A DNA stretch of 64,000 nt from Hydnum rufescens UP504 (lineage: Eukaryota; Basidiomycota; Agaricomycetes; Cantharellales; Hydnaceae), in contig MU128995.1 in assembly GCA_014904985.1 (NCBI GenBank), positions 81,551-145,550 of the forward strand, read 5' to 3'. The stretch's first letter is position 1; every line of letters starts with the position of its first letter. Position numbers and translations under genes: made by a program. This document shows, in pieces, positions 33,146-45,386 of this stretch. Under the pieces are notes generated by a model that did not search any database, had not been told where the DNA came from, and saw nothing but the letters and a program-made list of their open reading frames with translations.

Positions 33146-34950
33146 CTACATGCCAAGACGGCACACAGTCCCAGCCCCAGTATCCCCATCAAAAGTGAAA
33201 AAATTAGCCATCGGCGCGTCCTTCGCCGCAAGCGTCTTGAGAATATCCTGCGCCAACATTCCACCAACCACCGCACAGATAGGCGAGAACTCGTAAGCCG
33301 CAGTGGCCGCCATGAACCTACAAAAAGCGTGAGAAAGCAAACCCACAAACAAAAAAGAAAAAGAAAAAGAAAAAGAAAAGAAAAAGAAAAAAAGCGGGGT
33401 GGAACCCTGGTTACTCTAAAAGAACCCAAACAAAAAAAAAACACCCGCCCACTCACTCGATCTGTTCCCGAGGGACTTGGGATATAACTTGCACATTGAC
33501 TTCCCGATCTTTTAATAACCCATTCGCGATCAACTCCAGCTCGTCGGCGGCGGAACTCTCCTCGTCCGGGAGTCGATTATCGTGCCTCTCCTGCCATTCT
33601 AAAACCGCTGAAAAAAAAAAAAGGTCCACAAGCAGTGTCATTCTCGCTGACTTCGCAGAAAGGGGGGGGGAAGGGAGAGACAATCAAGATCAAGTGAATA
33701 ATTTCGTTACCCATGACACTAAACACCGCAGCAGGATTAAGCTCTTTCGTCTGACGCTTTGTCAGGCCCTTCCAGGAGCTCTGCAACGCCGTAGAAAACG
33801 GTGTGTATTCCGCCACATGCTTGATATCTCGCGGCTGGTCTTGGGGAGCAGACCTGTCTCTGTGTGGTGTGGTGTGAGCGTGCAGTGTTCATCAGCAGGT
33901 TTGGATTGGAATTAGCTTGAAAGCTTCTGGAGACGTGGGGGACATACTTTGCAATATACTCATGCCGCCCCAAATCGCAAAATACATATCCACGCATGCC
34001 GTACGTCGACCCGCAATAGAACTTCTTCCCACGTTGCGAGCACGCAGCATTCAATCTAACCTGCTCATGCACACACACGCACACACCCCGCCCCCGCATT
34101 TACAAAAAAAAAGCGTAATAAGAATACGGGGGTGAGTGTGAAAAAAAAAAAAAAAACAAAGGACACACAAAAACGTACAATCATATCTTTCGGAACATCC
34201 GTCACGCACACGAGGTCCACAGTCTCCAGCAACGCCTCGAAAGCCTCGCCCTCCAGAACCTCGTTACTGGAAATACACTCCACGCTAACGAGAGGGTTCA
34301 AATCTCGGATCTGCGGCTTCGCAGCTAATGCCCGCTTGATTATCATTAATTATTTGGTTTTTGGTTTTTGGTTTTGGGGGGGGCGGGGGCAAAGGGGGAA
34401 TCAGTCGGTCTTACCACCCAAAAGGCAAAAGGCAAAAAAAAACCAAAAAAGAAAAGAAAAAAGAAAAACGACAAGACGAACCACGACTCACATTCGAGCC
34501 CACATCGCTCTCAGTGAAGAAAAACCCAGCACCGAGATCCTCCTCGGAGACATCAGCAGCATCCACGACGACGAGTTTCCCGATCCCGGCCAAGACGACA
34601 TTCTTGATCACTTCCGTCGCGAGCCCTTTCAAATTGACGACCACAATTGTGGCGTTGCGCATTCTGTAACACACACACACACACACGCGCGCGCGCAAAT
34701 TACAATGATTTACCGCCCCCAGAAAGAGAAGAAAGACGGCATTAGAAGCCTCGAATGCGTGTGATTCCGCCAGTATGCTTTGCTTCACCGTTGTTGTGCT
34801 TCGAGACCCCATAAGCGGATCTGCCTATCATAAAGTGCGGCCTCGTCTTGTTGCACAGGGCCATATGAGTAATGAGCGCGCGCCACAGAAGGGCACACGA
34901 GTGCACACCTTCCGTTATGGCAGTTGGGGCAGTGGAGGTTCCGACGCCAT
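33146..34950 (-). CDS. AOS1: SUMO-activating enzyme subunit 1 (Aos1/SAE1)
   Basis: The ThiF-fold partner of Uba2 in the heterodimeric SUMO E1; it contributes to adenylation and carries no catalytic Cys. Exons give ITEDEAALYDRQIRLWGLEAQQR, MRNATIVVVNLKGLATEVIKN, VVLAGIGKLVVVDAADVSEEDLG, NRALAAKPQIRDLNPLVSVE, ETVDLVCVTDVPKDMI, KKFYCGSTYGMRGYVFCDLG, and the C-terminal EFSPICAVVGGMLAQDILK and FFTFDGDTGAGTVCRLGM, ending at 33146. The start is uncertain: the frame leading into ITEDEAALYDRQ has no ATG, but the ATG at 34950 (MASEP, with a strong context) lies one frame off, and a single missing base near 34936 would join them. Several introns are longer than usual here and carry simple repeats (A/GA tracts, CA and GC runs). 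Confidence 0.9.
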
Positions 34951-35420
34951 CGATACAGGGTCGCAAAAGAAGGCTTCGATGCAGAGAAAGCGAGAAACTC
35001 AAAGCCAGCGCGTTTAAATTGCCGGGAAATGCCGGCGCAAGGGCCACGCCACGAGTGATTCTAGGACTTGTCTACAGCCTAACCCTAGCGAGACCCACAG
35101 TAGACGAATTGTAAAAAGGCTGAAGATACACACGCTCAGAACGGGGAGGTAACTGGAGGAAGGGGCCCGGGAGGTACAAGAATACATGTAGACGGGGAAC
35201 ATCGCAGAACAGGGTAGCCAAGGTATAAAGAAGTCGGGAATAATACAGGGCAAAGAAGCAAGGAAAGCACAACAGAAACCAGAAAGCAAAAGGCAAGAGA
35301 CACAAAACGAGAAACGGGGCACTAGCATCGATTGCCCATCATAGGGATTGATCCCGAGTTTGTCACCTCGTCACGTTCATCATCAAGCCTAAAACCTCCT
35401 TTTCAGCAAAAATGGTAATA
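34951..35420. other. Intergenic region upstream of AOS1
   Basis: About 470 bp between the AOS1 start and the 3' end of the next minus-strand gene. No gene was recognised. It should contain the AOS1 promoter. Confidence 0.4.
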
Positions 35421-38138
35421 TCAAGAATGAACTCGAACGCACAAGTAGTTCCGCTCAATTTCGGACAGGATCGATAGGAAGTCCCCTGTAAAAGATGATG
35501 CAGTGGCAATGAGCATGGGAAGATGGTATAGGGTACTATTCTCCTCACAGAGATACGCATGGGCCCGTGCAGCAGAATCAGGTGCAGTCTCTGCTTTACG
35601 GACAGCATCAAGCAAGGTGCTGGCGACAAAGCGAACCTTGTGAACAAGAGAAGGCCTTCATATATATTGATCAGATGAGCATGCGGATGGACCACTTGTA
35701 CGGCACACTGACCCGTTGGTAGCAATGCATTGGATAGGTATAGCGTGCAGAACATTGAGAAGGTCGCTCGCGACGGCTTCTCGGTCATCTGTTGTCCAAC
35801 CACGAGAAAGCTCGGAAGTGTCAACACCTGAGCCAGGTCGCGCACGTATCATGGCGACTAGCTCATCCCGATATTGCTCAATCACAAACCGGACCAATTG
35901 CTGATCACAAAGGCCAATAAGCGCATGGTCAAAGCAGGACAAGGGCTGATATACACACCTGCGTTACGTACAAATTTGCCTGCATGACGAGGAACGCATT
36001 GCTTGCATTGGCGCGACTGGCGTGCGGGTTGTCGAAAAAGTTTCGTACTTCAAGGACCGTGGCATGATGGCTGCCCAAACCTCCGTAATCTCCAGAGTTT
36101 CCTTGACCATGAGAGGGTGTATGCGCATTGTTCATCTTCAGTTTTAGTGGAGCCGGAGCGTGAGCAAGGGCATTGATGATGCGAGTGTGCAAGGCGCGAA
36201 TTTCCGCCAGTCTGTCGGTGGCGAGACTGCCATGCGGGGGTGCTCGTTTGTCCACCCTAATACGAACCAGAATTTCACCGAGAAGAGCGAATATCCGGGT
36301 GATATAGTTGAGTCCTGACACTACGGCCGTCGTGCCTCGAGGTTGGTCCTGGACGCCAGCAAGCGTGATGCTGAATTAATTAAAAAAAGACGGCGCCGGA
36401 TTTTTGGGAGTCAATCTGGGATCTATGCACCGAAGAACGAAGTCGGAGGGTACGCACTATTCATCATCCACTTCCTTCGGGAAGTGCAACGTGCAATCCT
36501 CATCGCGTAGACAGATTGGTCGGCCTAACAATATGGCCATGGACTTGTCGGCTACGAAAATCAAGGATAAATGCAGGTGCTCGTGGCAAAGGAAGCGGCA
36601 CGGACCTCCAAACAGGAGCCAGAACACTCTTCGGCGTATTTCGGTCTCGATCGGATCCAGGGTTTCGTATGACGCCTCCTCATGCATATGAAGAGTCACG
36701 GCGATATGGGCTGCTTCGCCAAAGCACGCATGAGACGTGGCATCATGCCCCTCGCAGAAATGATACACGGTATCACTAAAGCAGAAAACAGGAGCATTTA
36801 AGCGACGGAGGAGTAAACCTCGGCCTTGTAATGACCCACAAGTATCGTATAACCACTTGCATACTGCAAGGGCTGTCATAACCAGCCACCGTGATCAACC
36901 TACTAGCCTCGGAGCAGTAGAACGCCAACTTGCGGACAACTGATCGGTCGAAGAAGGGTAGATAGCTCCGGGGCTACTTGGACCAGTGTGCTGGCCACAG
37001 TGCTGAGAATGAGGGCGAAAAAGAGGGGATCCCTCTCCTCTCGATGATTCGCGATGTCTCCCATGAAGGATGGTTTGTGGATGCATGGGGTCAGGGGGTA
37101 AACGAAGGAGAAAAAGAGCTTTAGGATGTCCATGATCTGTTCTCGCGGGACGGGAAGATTATCGAGAGAATGTCGTTGGGTGGTGAAATAATTCAAGGGG
37201 GGGTATGTTCTACGAACCTCTCCGGAATTCGAAGGGATATTTGAGTGGGAGGGGGAGGGGGATGGAATAGGCCAGTGGAGGGTGCCGCGTAGGGACGGAT
37301 AAGAGTCAGATAAAGTAGGGGTCGAGTGATGTTGGGGAGATTGTGATGGGTGGTGGACGCTATGATCGGAACGACCTGAGGAGGACGAGGGCCTGGGAAT
37401 GCCAGATGACATGCTTAAGCCGTTCTGGCGAGAAGCAGAGGAAGGTGCCTGTGGAGTATCGAATGAGAAGTTGAAGTTATCTGCGGCGATAGGATAGGCA
37501 CTCGGGAGGAGATTGTTCAGGGAATGGTCGAAATAGCCCCCACTGCCAGTACTGTTCGGTGGGGATGGCAAAGAGGACGGATGGCGGGGTCCTGAGGAGC
37601 TAAGCGCCGGAGGGTGCGAAACAGTAGTGGAGGGCTCTGGGTTCGAAAAAGGGAAAGAGGGGTAGATACTGGGGAAGGCTGCTGTTGTTGCTGTTGGCCT
37701 TGTGAGGCAGCGGCGGCCTCTTGGAGGCGGCGCAGGTAGCTGGTGGCCAAGGGACGATGAGGCACACTCTCATATGATAAGACGTTGAGATAAGAAAGGC
37801 GTACAGATTGGGAGGACCACGCTTCTTGGGCTGATATTCGTATGTGCATTTGACGCCAAGAGTAATGCAGTGCTTGCAAGACTGCTGGGGATGATCTGGA
37901 GTGTCTCTTGTACACCGCACTTTTCGGGCACGACATGCGTCGCAGCCTATTTGTGAAGAGGTCCTCGTCAGGATCTGAGAGGCACAGCAGTGATACATGC
38001 ACTGACGACATGATACTTACTCTGGGATTGTCTCTTTCTTTTTGGCTTGGGGTCGCCATTGGAGTCTTTAGTGGGACCCCTCTCGTTTTCGTCGACAGGG
38101 GAGTCGGACTCGTCTTTTCTCGGACGGAGCGGGGGCAT
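35421..38138 (-). CDS. Zn(II)2Cys6 transcription factor with fungal-trans domain
   Basis: A nuclear regulator with both hallmark domains. It starts at 38138 (MPPLRPRKDESDSPVDENER), has a basic KPKRKRQSQS stretch, and after an intron enters the zinc cluster CDACRARKVRCTRD, CKHCITLGVKCTYEY and QPKKRGPPN, a linker type shared with Gal4/XlnR-like proteins. A long Ser/Pro/Gln-rich linker follows (37.7-37.2 kb), with Gln runs. The middle-homology (Fungal_trans) region is seen as PREQIMDILKLFFSFVYPLT, KPSFMGDIANHREERDPLFF, HACFGEAAHIAVTLHMHEEA and LDPIETEIRRRVFWLLF, then DKSMAILLGRPICLRDEDC. The end, DFLSILSEIERNYLCVRVHS, follows an intron whose removal creates AYLWDFLSIL. The regulated pathway cannot be told from neighbours. 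Confidence 0.88.
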
Positions 38139-40716
38139 GGAGGCAAGGGAGTGAGGGAGTCGAGGAACGAGATAGGGTGGTTAAGTACAAGATGAATGAG
38201 GAACGAATTGAACTCTCATCCCAGGACTCTGATCTCAAGATGGAAATACACCTGATGTTTGCGTGCCGGCTTTCTCCCCATAGGGTAAAATCAAGAATTT
38301 CATACAAGTAAACTATTCACCAATGACAATGGGCTGTAATGCGCAGACGGTGGGGACGGCGACCCCCCCAGGCCCCCAGGTTTCCGTGGGCACGCGAAGT
38401 CACGTTCCTGAGGGCTGAGGATAAGGGACATGTCCCCACAAGATAACAGAGGCCTGGAAAGGCAGTGTCCCATCTATACTGTAATCATGATCCTGGAGAC
38501 AGGAACAGCCCAGTTGTGGCCAGATGATTCATTTCCTCAATGGAGGCATCAAATCTCGGCAATTTTTGTTCCTCCATCCCCAGATAGAAGACGAGAGCAA
38601 AAGCCCTATTTTCTGTGTGGGATACTTGACCGTAAATGCGGAAATCTAGGGCTGACCGTTTTTCCCGAATTCAGCTGCCGAAATGAACTCGTGTTATTCG
38701 GGCCGCCACCAACCACGCCCCCCGTGTGTTCCTCAACGTGTAGTAGTCGCCAGCGCCCATATTGGAGTACGACGCCACATCAGCCGAGTGCTTCCACGCA
38801 TCCAGGCTAAACACACCTAAAATAACTTGATCGGGGTTGAGCTAGGATTCTTCAGCGAGCGGGCCTCGGCGTGGAGTCCTTGACCCTCGTCATTAAACCT
38901 TAAGCTGCAATCGCCGGCGCCGGGGAGGAAGCCCAATTTGGGAATCGCTAATTTACCCAAGTTCCCGTTTAGGCACACCTGGTCGCCATGAATATTATTG
39001 CAAAGAATGCGGCTGATATCCATTCTGAACGAAACCCACGGGTCCTGTGGGGCTTATATTCATCGGGCGTTCAGGCCATCAACGAAGGACGACGGAGCTA
39101 GAGCAGGAAGGAAGACGGCAAAGCAATGCATCAATTCCAGGCGACTATTATTAGGAGGTGAGACAACTAGACGCTGGGTCGACCTGGAAACGATCCATCA
39201 TCTGATGATTGAGAAAAAAGCCGTGAGTGAAGCCTTCGGCAGCCGCGAGGAAAAGACAGGTGGTGGGATTACGTGAAACAAACAAGGTCACAGAGGTTGA
39301 TGTTACAGAACACCACGTACACTAGTGTCCTTCGCTGGAATCCCTGTGGCTATGTGACGGACACACAACACCCTGAGCTGGGGAGACCCCGCACATTTCG
39401 CACATTTAGAGAATGGCGAGCCACAGGCCGGGTGTCTCCTCGACGTCCATGCGGTCAGGATAGTCCATTCACCATGTTCAGCCTTTCCCCAATTATTACG
39501 AGGCAATAATGGGATTCAGAAATGTGGGAACGATGGCGTGACTTGTGCTCAATAAGCCCTCCAATGGCAACAGAGCCGGTAGTTGGTAGTTAGGATACGA
39601 TGCGCAATGAACACAGGAGGGCCTTGCAAGGCTTGTAGCTGCCCATAGATCCAGTTGAGTCTGCGGAGGTAGCCGAATGCAAAACCCTATGGTTCCTGAA
39701 ATCCGCGGTTATAATGCTGCTTATGTCACTTATCTAGCAGCGCTCGAATAACAATTACTTACATCGGCTCCCGAATTTCTACATCAGTTTACCTCTTCAA
39801 GAGGGTCTGGCCATGGGAGCAAGCTCCGGATCTACTTGCTTCACGAGGACCCTTATCTCTCTCGGAGTCCCACCCCTTTCTGGTCACTAAAATAACCTAC
39901 ATTCCAAAGGTACACCTAATGCTCGGTCGTCTTGCGCAACCAGCAGAGTAATATGTAGTAATTCGAGGCATAAACTTCCATGTTGCTACCATTGCGGCTG
40001 GGCCATTATCCTTTACATGAGGGATTCCAGGGATTCCTGGGACACGCACCCATGGTACGTCGGGTTTGTCCCTTGGTAACGTGGGAATATTGGAATGCCG
40101 GTGCCGATTGCTCCAGCACTATTCACCAGGAACAGGTCGGTCGAGACACGTGCACGTGTCAGAATAAGCTTATTTTCTCCTTTGCCTTGAATCTGTCTCC
40201 ACTGACTCCAGCCGTACTGTATGGTTTCAGAAATTTAGTCTCTCACGAGAACAAAAATGATCCAAAAATGGTCCCGAAAATTAGTCCCCAACATAGCCCC
40301 GGAAATCCTCATATCAATTCGTTCATACAATTATGGCCATCCTAAATCGAGTACAATTTGTCGGCGGGCTGCGCATCGTGGCTGCTCTGCTCTGCTCGGG
40401 TCGGGCGGGGATGCAGAAAACAGATGGATTGGAAATCGGATTCTCGCGCTGCTTCTTTCGCTGCCCTACCAAGACGATTCTCCTCCACACTCGTTTAACA
40501 GTCCCCGGCAGGCGCTTGGTCCTCGCAACCTTCACCACTTCCATTGGGTCATATCATCATCGTTCGATAATGTCGTGCGCCCCTGCTTGTGCGCTCACGA
40601 CACGGCTGCGGGTGGTTGCTCCCAAACACTTTCCATATGCACCCAATCAATCCTGAGTTCATCTGCATGCAATGTACGTCAACTAACAACCAAGTGGCAC
40701 AAAACTCACTCGAGGA
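38139..40716. other. Intergenic region, no gene seen
   Basis: About 2.6 kb. The largest open frames (126 codons at 38430-38810 +, 121 codons at 39980-40345 +, 157 codons at 40257-40730 +) match no family I know and lack the codon regularity of the neighbouring genes. It holds the promoter of the Zn2Cys6 gene at its left edge and the 3' flank of the PPR-like gene at its right. Confidence 0.4.
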
Positions 40717-43627
40717 TCATTTGTTTTTAATCCGAGTGGGAGTCCATAACGTCGGAACATCCATTTCCACACACATCGCCAACCCCATCGCCCAGGTATA
40801 ACCACACTTAGCGCCTACTTGTTCGTACTCGAAAACGAGCGCCTCAGCAATCCGCACTTGCAATGGCATCTTTTCCCCGATATTCTTCGGCAGCAGACCG
40901 GATGGGAGGCGGGTCGCCGACTCCAGCTTGGGCTTACACAGCAGCTTCCAGAATTCGAAGGCCATCACGGGCATGCGCCAATGGAGAGCCCGATTCACGG
41001 TGACGATGCCCAGGCTCGTCCACGCTTCGCGTCCTTCGCGCGCCTGACGCTGAAGCAATCGGAGCGAATTGTGAAAAAATTCAGTAGCGTAATCGCGGTC
41101 GGCAACCTTATCATTAAAACCCCGCCGAACGATCATGTCGATGGACTGATAATCCCATGTTATGTTCTCGGTATTCGACTTGTTGATGATAAGCTCCGCA
41201 AGTTTGAAGTCCCCCAAAAGGAGAGCATGGTGGATGATCAGGGTCCACGAGATACGATCGACCCGAACGCCGAGTGCGAGAGCTTTATGCGCCATTTTGC
41301 TGGCTTGTCGAGGGTTGGACTGCGCGATGCCGCCGAGCAAGACATTAAGGTCATATATATCCGGCATCTCGTTCCGATCGAGAACGCATTTCAAAGCATA
41401 GAGTGCGGTGTCCGTGTCATGAATGAGAAAACTCAGACGAGCAATATGTGTTAAATCCATATGAGATGCCCTTTTGAGGGGACTCTTTAAGCGAACGTAG
41501 TCCGCCACAATGGATTTGGCCACCTCATAATATTGCACTTTGGATAGCATGCGCCTGCCGTCCTTTCCTGATACTGTGCGGTCGACATTGTCGACAGATG
41601 TTACCCCATCCCTCTCAACTACAGCGGCGCCCATGCGTCCACCTTGAACCTTCGTATCATAGCGGAACATCCGCAGAGGGCTTCGCCCGGCATCTGGATC
41701 TAGGCCCTCCGGACTTCGACGAGCCAAGGCGAGAAATAATTTGACCATCCGTATCACCGCCCGAGGATTTCCATGCAACATTTCGTACCCCGGCGTGTCT
41801 CGCGCCTTCTCCCACAGATCCAAGGCTTCACGCCACAAGGCGGACTCGGCAAGAAGCGCAACGCCGCTGGCAATGAAGTTCGGGTTGAGAGGATTAGAGG
41901 AATCTGGTCCTGCAGAGACAACTTCCAGCATCAAGACGCGAACTGAATCACTGTCGCGGAGCTCTTCAGTGAAGTACGACATCAATCCAACTCGCGCTTG
42001 GCCATCGGGAGGAGGGAAGCGTAGCGAGGGAGTGGGCTGTGGCGTGGACTTGTCCGGTTCAAGAGAATTAGCAGCAATGGCCGCCGGAATATCGTCGATT
42101 GGCTCGGTGAAATGTAGAGAATAGATTCGCCATTTCCTCTCGCATTTTTTCCCGTTCCAACGCGAAATACACGTCCTGGACGACTTTTGAAGGGATTGGA
42201 AGCATATGATCATTGTCCGCACACGCTTTGCATATGCCTACCGCCCCCGAAAGATCAGGACGGGTCTCGGATCGCACGAGACCCGCGAGCATGTCATGGA
42301 CATGATAGGACAGTGTCATCCGGAGGTCGGGTGTGATATGTTCGGTGCAGCGCGCAATGACCGCCTTGACCAGTACGGTCATTCGCTTCGACCAGCGGAA
42401 TATTTGGCAAGTCCTGGCAAAGGCGAGAATTACAACACTGTCGAAGGTATCTTGAGCCTCATCCGTTACTGAGACCCCTCGCGGCGTGAGATACGTCATG
42501 GCATTGAGCGCGTCCGAAGGGAGTCGATTTTGGATGACGAGATCACCAAACAATTCGAATGCAAGAGAGCGATGTCCACTTTCGACTAGGCTCAATACAA
42601 TCCTATACAAGGACCATGTTCCAACGACCTTCATTCGTTGGCTCGACACCTTTCTTCACCTCGTCGACCTTCAGGATGGCTCGAAATAGGGTTTGTAGGA
42701 GGGGGACGAAGGGCTCCAGGTCTGCCTCTCTAAGAGTAGCCCGCGAAATGCCGTTCAGGATGACAAATGGAAATGATTGAATCATGACAGCCTCGTCTCG
42801 GGGCCTACCCTCTGAAGTGGGTATTCCAGCTATGACATATAGCAGAGGGAGAATGAGATCCGCGTTGCGGTCAAAATCCTGCGAGCACATCATGAGCAGA
42901 CTGTGAAAGAGTTCTACATCCTGATAAGGTCGAGCATCCCTATTCTCGCCGGACGTGCATTGTCGAATTGCATATTCTGCAATACGCCGAAAAACAGTGT
43001 CAAACCCCGTGCTGAACGCATGGTTGGCTGCCTGCAACAGAACTGAGGACGGGATAGCCACGTCTTCCGATCGTGTCCGTGCCAATAGGGCCAGAACGGA
43101 GTCCGAGGGGTGCTGTTGAGTAGAAGATCGCCCAGGAACGAGTAGTTTGTACCGCGAATCACGACTTTTCCAAGTGAAGGGAGGGATCCTGGCTAGATCC
43201 TCAAGAAGATCGGGTGTTGGAATTGACGGGAGGGTGTCCCAGTCACCATAATCCTAGACTCAACAGTTAATTCATGGTGACAATCAACGGCAAAGTAAAG
43301 CATACTGGATCTTGAAGATAGGAGCCTTGCTCGGGGGAATATCGAGGTGGCTCTGCAAATATCCGTTGCAATCGAATGCTGGAGCACAATTGGCGGGTAC
43401 AGGGTAGGCACTCTCGTCGTGAAACACGAAACAGCAAGTGGGACATTTACTACAACCAATACGACCGCAGTAATACGTGTCGGAAATTCAGGATACGGAG
43501 AATAGTGAATCAGAAATTGCGGCGCATAACTGTTTTTGAGTCTTTGGCCAGCATTCGCGTTTCGGCTAACTCCGACACGTTGACGACCACCGGTGCTGAA
43601 GAATGGGTGCTTCTGCATCTCATCCAT
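40717..43627 (-). CDS. PPR/TPR-like helical-repeat protein
   Basis: A long protein, rich in alpha-helical hairpins, of the pentatricopeptide-repeat type; such proteins usually bind organellar RNA, but no targeting peptide is clear here. Typical repeat cores are NMVL, YRIVLSLVESGHRSLAFELF, YEVAKSIVADYVRLKSPLKR, ARLSFLIHDTDTALYALKCV, MPDIYDLNVLLGGIAQSNPR and RVDRISWTLIIHHALLLGDF. It ends with VPTLWTPTRIKNK at 40717. Three long frames must be joined. At about 42612-42630 and 42100-42120 the frame changes by one base with continuous coding sense on both sides (GRWNMVL to YRIVLSLV; ANLFSTF to TEPIDDIP), so these look like single extra bases; introns of 64 and 70 nt are possible alternatives. The 5' end is unresolved: the ATG at 43627 would overlap the first exon of the divergent GRASP gene, so the true start is probably further in. 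Confidence 0.7.
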
Positions 43628-45386
43628 CCCATGAGGGAGACGATCCTCGCCCCCCCATTCGAGCTCTACATGTGCTGCGCGTTACACCTGGTGCGACTAC
43701 TTTCCCCAGACACGAGAGTCTTCGATGAAATGTATTGAGCTATAGTGCTGTTCAAGGATCTCCTGCTAGTCAGACTGATATCGAGCCATTTTTTGATTTC
43801 GTGGTTGGGGTTGATGGTGTTTCCGGTGGAACAGAAAGCGTGAGTTCTCGAACGTTTTTGACTGTTGCCAATCTCAACTAAATGGTTACGGGTTAGACGA
43901 TTGAAGTACACAATCTCGAGAAAATCGTAGAAGCACATGAAGGAAAAACCATGAATCTCATTGTTTGGTCGTCCAAATCCGCTATATACAGACGTGCGTC
44001 TATTTCACTACAATATTGCTTGTTTTTTGCTTCAGTTGTTGACATCGATGTTAGTTGTACCTATTGTACCGTCGCGAATATGGGCGATACCCTCCGCCTC
44101 AAGTTCATTCAGCTCTCACTCTCGTCTTCCGTCCCGGTCGCATTCCCGCGGCACGTCTTTGGAAGATCCATCACGCATACGACAACCGTCCCTCCTCGGT
44201 CTAAGTATGCGGCTGTGCACTCCTGAGCTCTCTCTGGACAATGTTTGGCATATTCTAGAGGTTCTTGAGGGAAGTCCAGCCGAGAGCGCAGGTCTTGTGC
44301 CGTATGGGGATTGGATCATTGGATGGTCTGGGGGGGTCTTGCGCAGTGAAAACGATTTCCTTGAAGTAGTCGAAGCTGTAAGTTGTCTTCCCGTCTTTGT
44401 TGTCCTCTGTTGACTACATCTCGTTTCCTGCAGCATGTGGATAAACCACTACGTGTTTATGTTTATTCGTACGACTTTGAGTGAGTTAAGGTAGCTTGTT
44501 CCACTAGCTTATTCTTACGCCCTTTGCCCAGTACTCTTCGGGAAGTGGTGCTGGTTCCAAACCGTATGTGGGGGGGCGAGGGGCTATTGGGGTGTGGGGT
44601 GGGCTTCGGTCTGCTCCATCGAATACCACAAGCTCGTCCTGGAGCCCTCTTCTCCGTTGATTCCGAAGTGGGGGAGGAAATAATTCGAGATCCACGCTAC
44701 GGGCCTCAACAATCTGAGGGCGAAGAAGAACAAGACTTCTTCGTACCCGCAGACGACATCATAGACGATGACGACGTGCAGGACACGGAATATTCCCCCC
44801 ATCACCCTAGCAATATCGCGTCTAACCACCATGATACCCCTGTCCATCATCATAATCACAATTCTGGCCATAACCATCACCATAAATATCCTGTTGTCGA
44901 TGGGGTGGCACCATCCATTCTTCCAATGACGACAAGCGCAGAATCCATTGCACGTCCATCCACAGGCTCGCCTCTTCGAAGAGATTCTCCTCTTCTACTT
45001 TAGTGCCTAGCGACGACCAATCTACGATTGCTCCCTCCAATGGGTGGGCCAACCCGCCCCGGTCGACCTCACCATCGCCTCCTTCCTCTCGATCGACGTC
45101 CGTCGCGCCGACTGAACCATTGCCTCACAGCCCACCTCGAATTGTTTCTCAGTTGCGCCTCAGCCCACCCACCCCAACACTATCTCCCGCGCCAGGGCCT
45201 GTACGTGGGCAAAATCCAACCCTTCGCCAGTTCTCTGGCTGGGGCACTAATCGATTAGTCTCTGGGCCGCGGAGCGCTATCCCCACTGGACTCAGTCTTG
45301 CTCAAGGGACGGATGATGAGGAAGAGGACGGCAATGGGTCGGAGAAACGGACCTCTAATGGTTCAATGACGTCTGTGGATGATTGA
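43603..45386 (+). CDS. GRH1: Golgi reassembly and stacking protein (GRASP/Grh1)
   Basis: A peripheral Golgi protein with two tandem PDZ-like domains, used in cisternal tethering and unconventional secretion. The ATG at 43603 gives [15 protein letters not shown], with Gly2 as an expected N-myristoylation site, and leads into [20 protein letters not shown] and [10 protein letters not shown] (first PDZ). After introns come [20 protein letters not shown] and VPIVPSRIW. The second PDZ is [58 protein letters not shown] and [20 protein letters not shown]. The C-terminal tail is acidic, then His/Asn-rich (44.83-44.89 kb), then Ser/Pro-rich to the stop at 45386. The tail crosses one frame change near 44991: DSP is followed out of frame by [10 protein letters not shown], consistent with one missing base or an unrecognised intron. 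Confidence 0.9.

Noticed and set aside
38430..38810. 126-codon plus-strand ORF as a small gene
   Set aside because: No recognisable domain, and nothing nearby joins to it; composition typical of intergenic sequence.
40257..40730. 157-codon plus-strand ORF
   Set aside because: It overlaps the 3' end of the PPR-like gene and shows no protein-family character.
42100..42680. Two short introns (64 and 70 nt) in the PPR-like gene
   Set aside because: They are formally possible, but splicing would remove coding-like helix sequence on both sides; single extra bases explain the frame changes better given the indels seen elsewhere.
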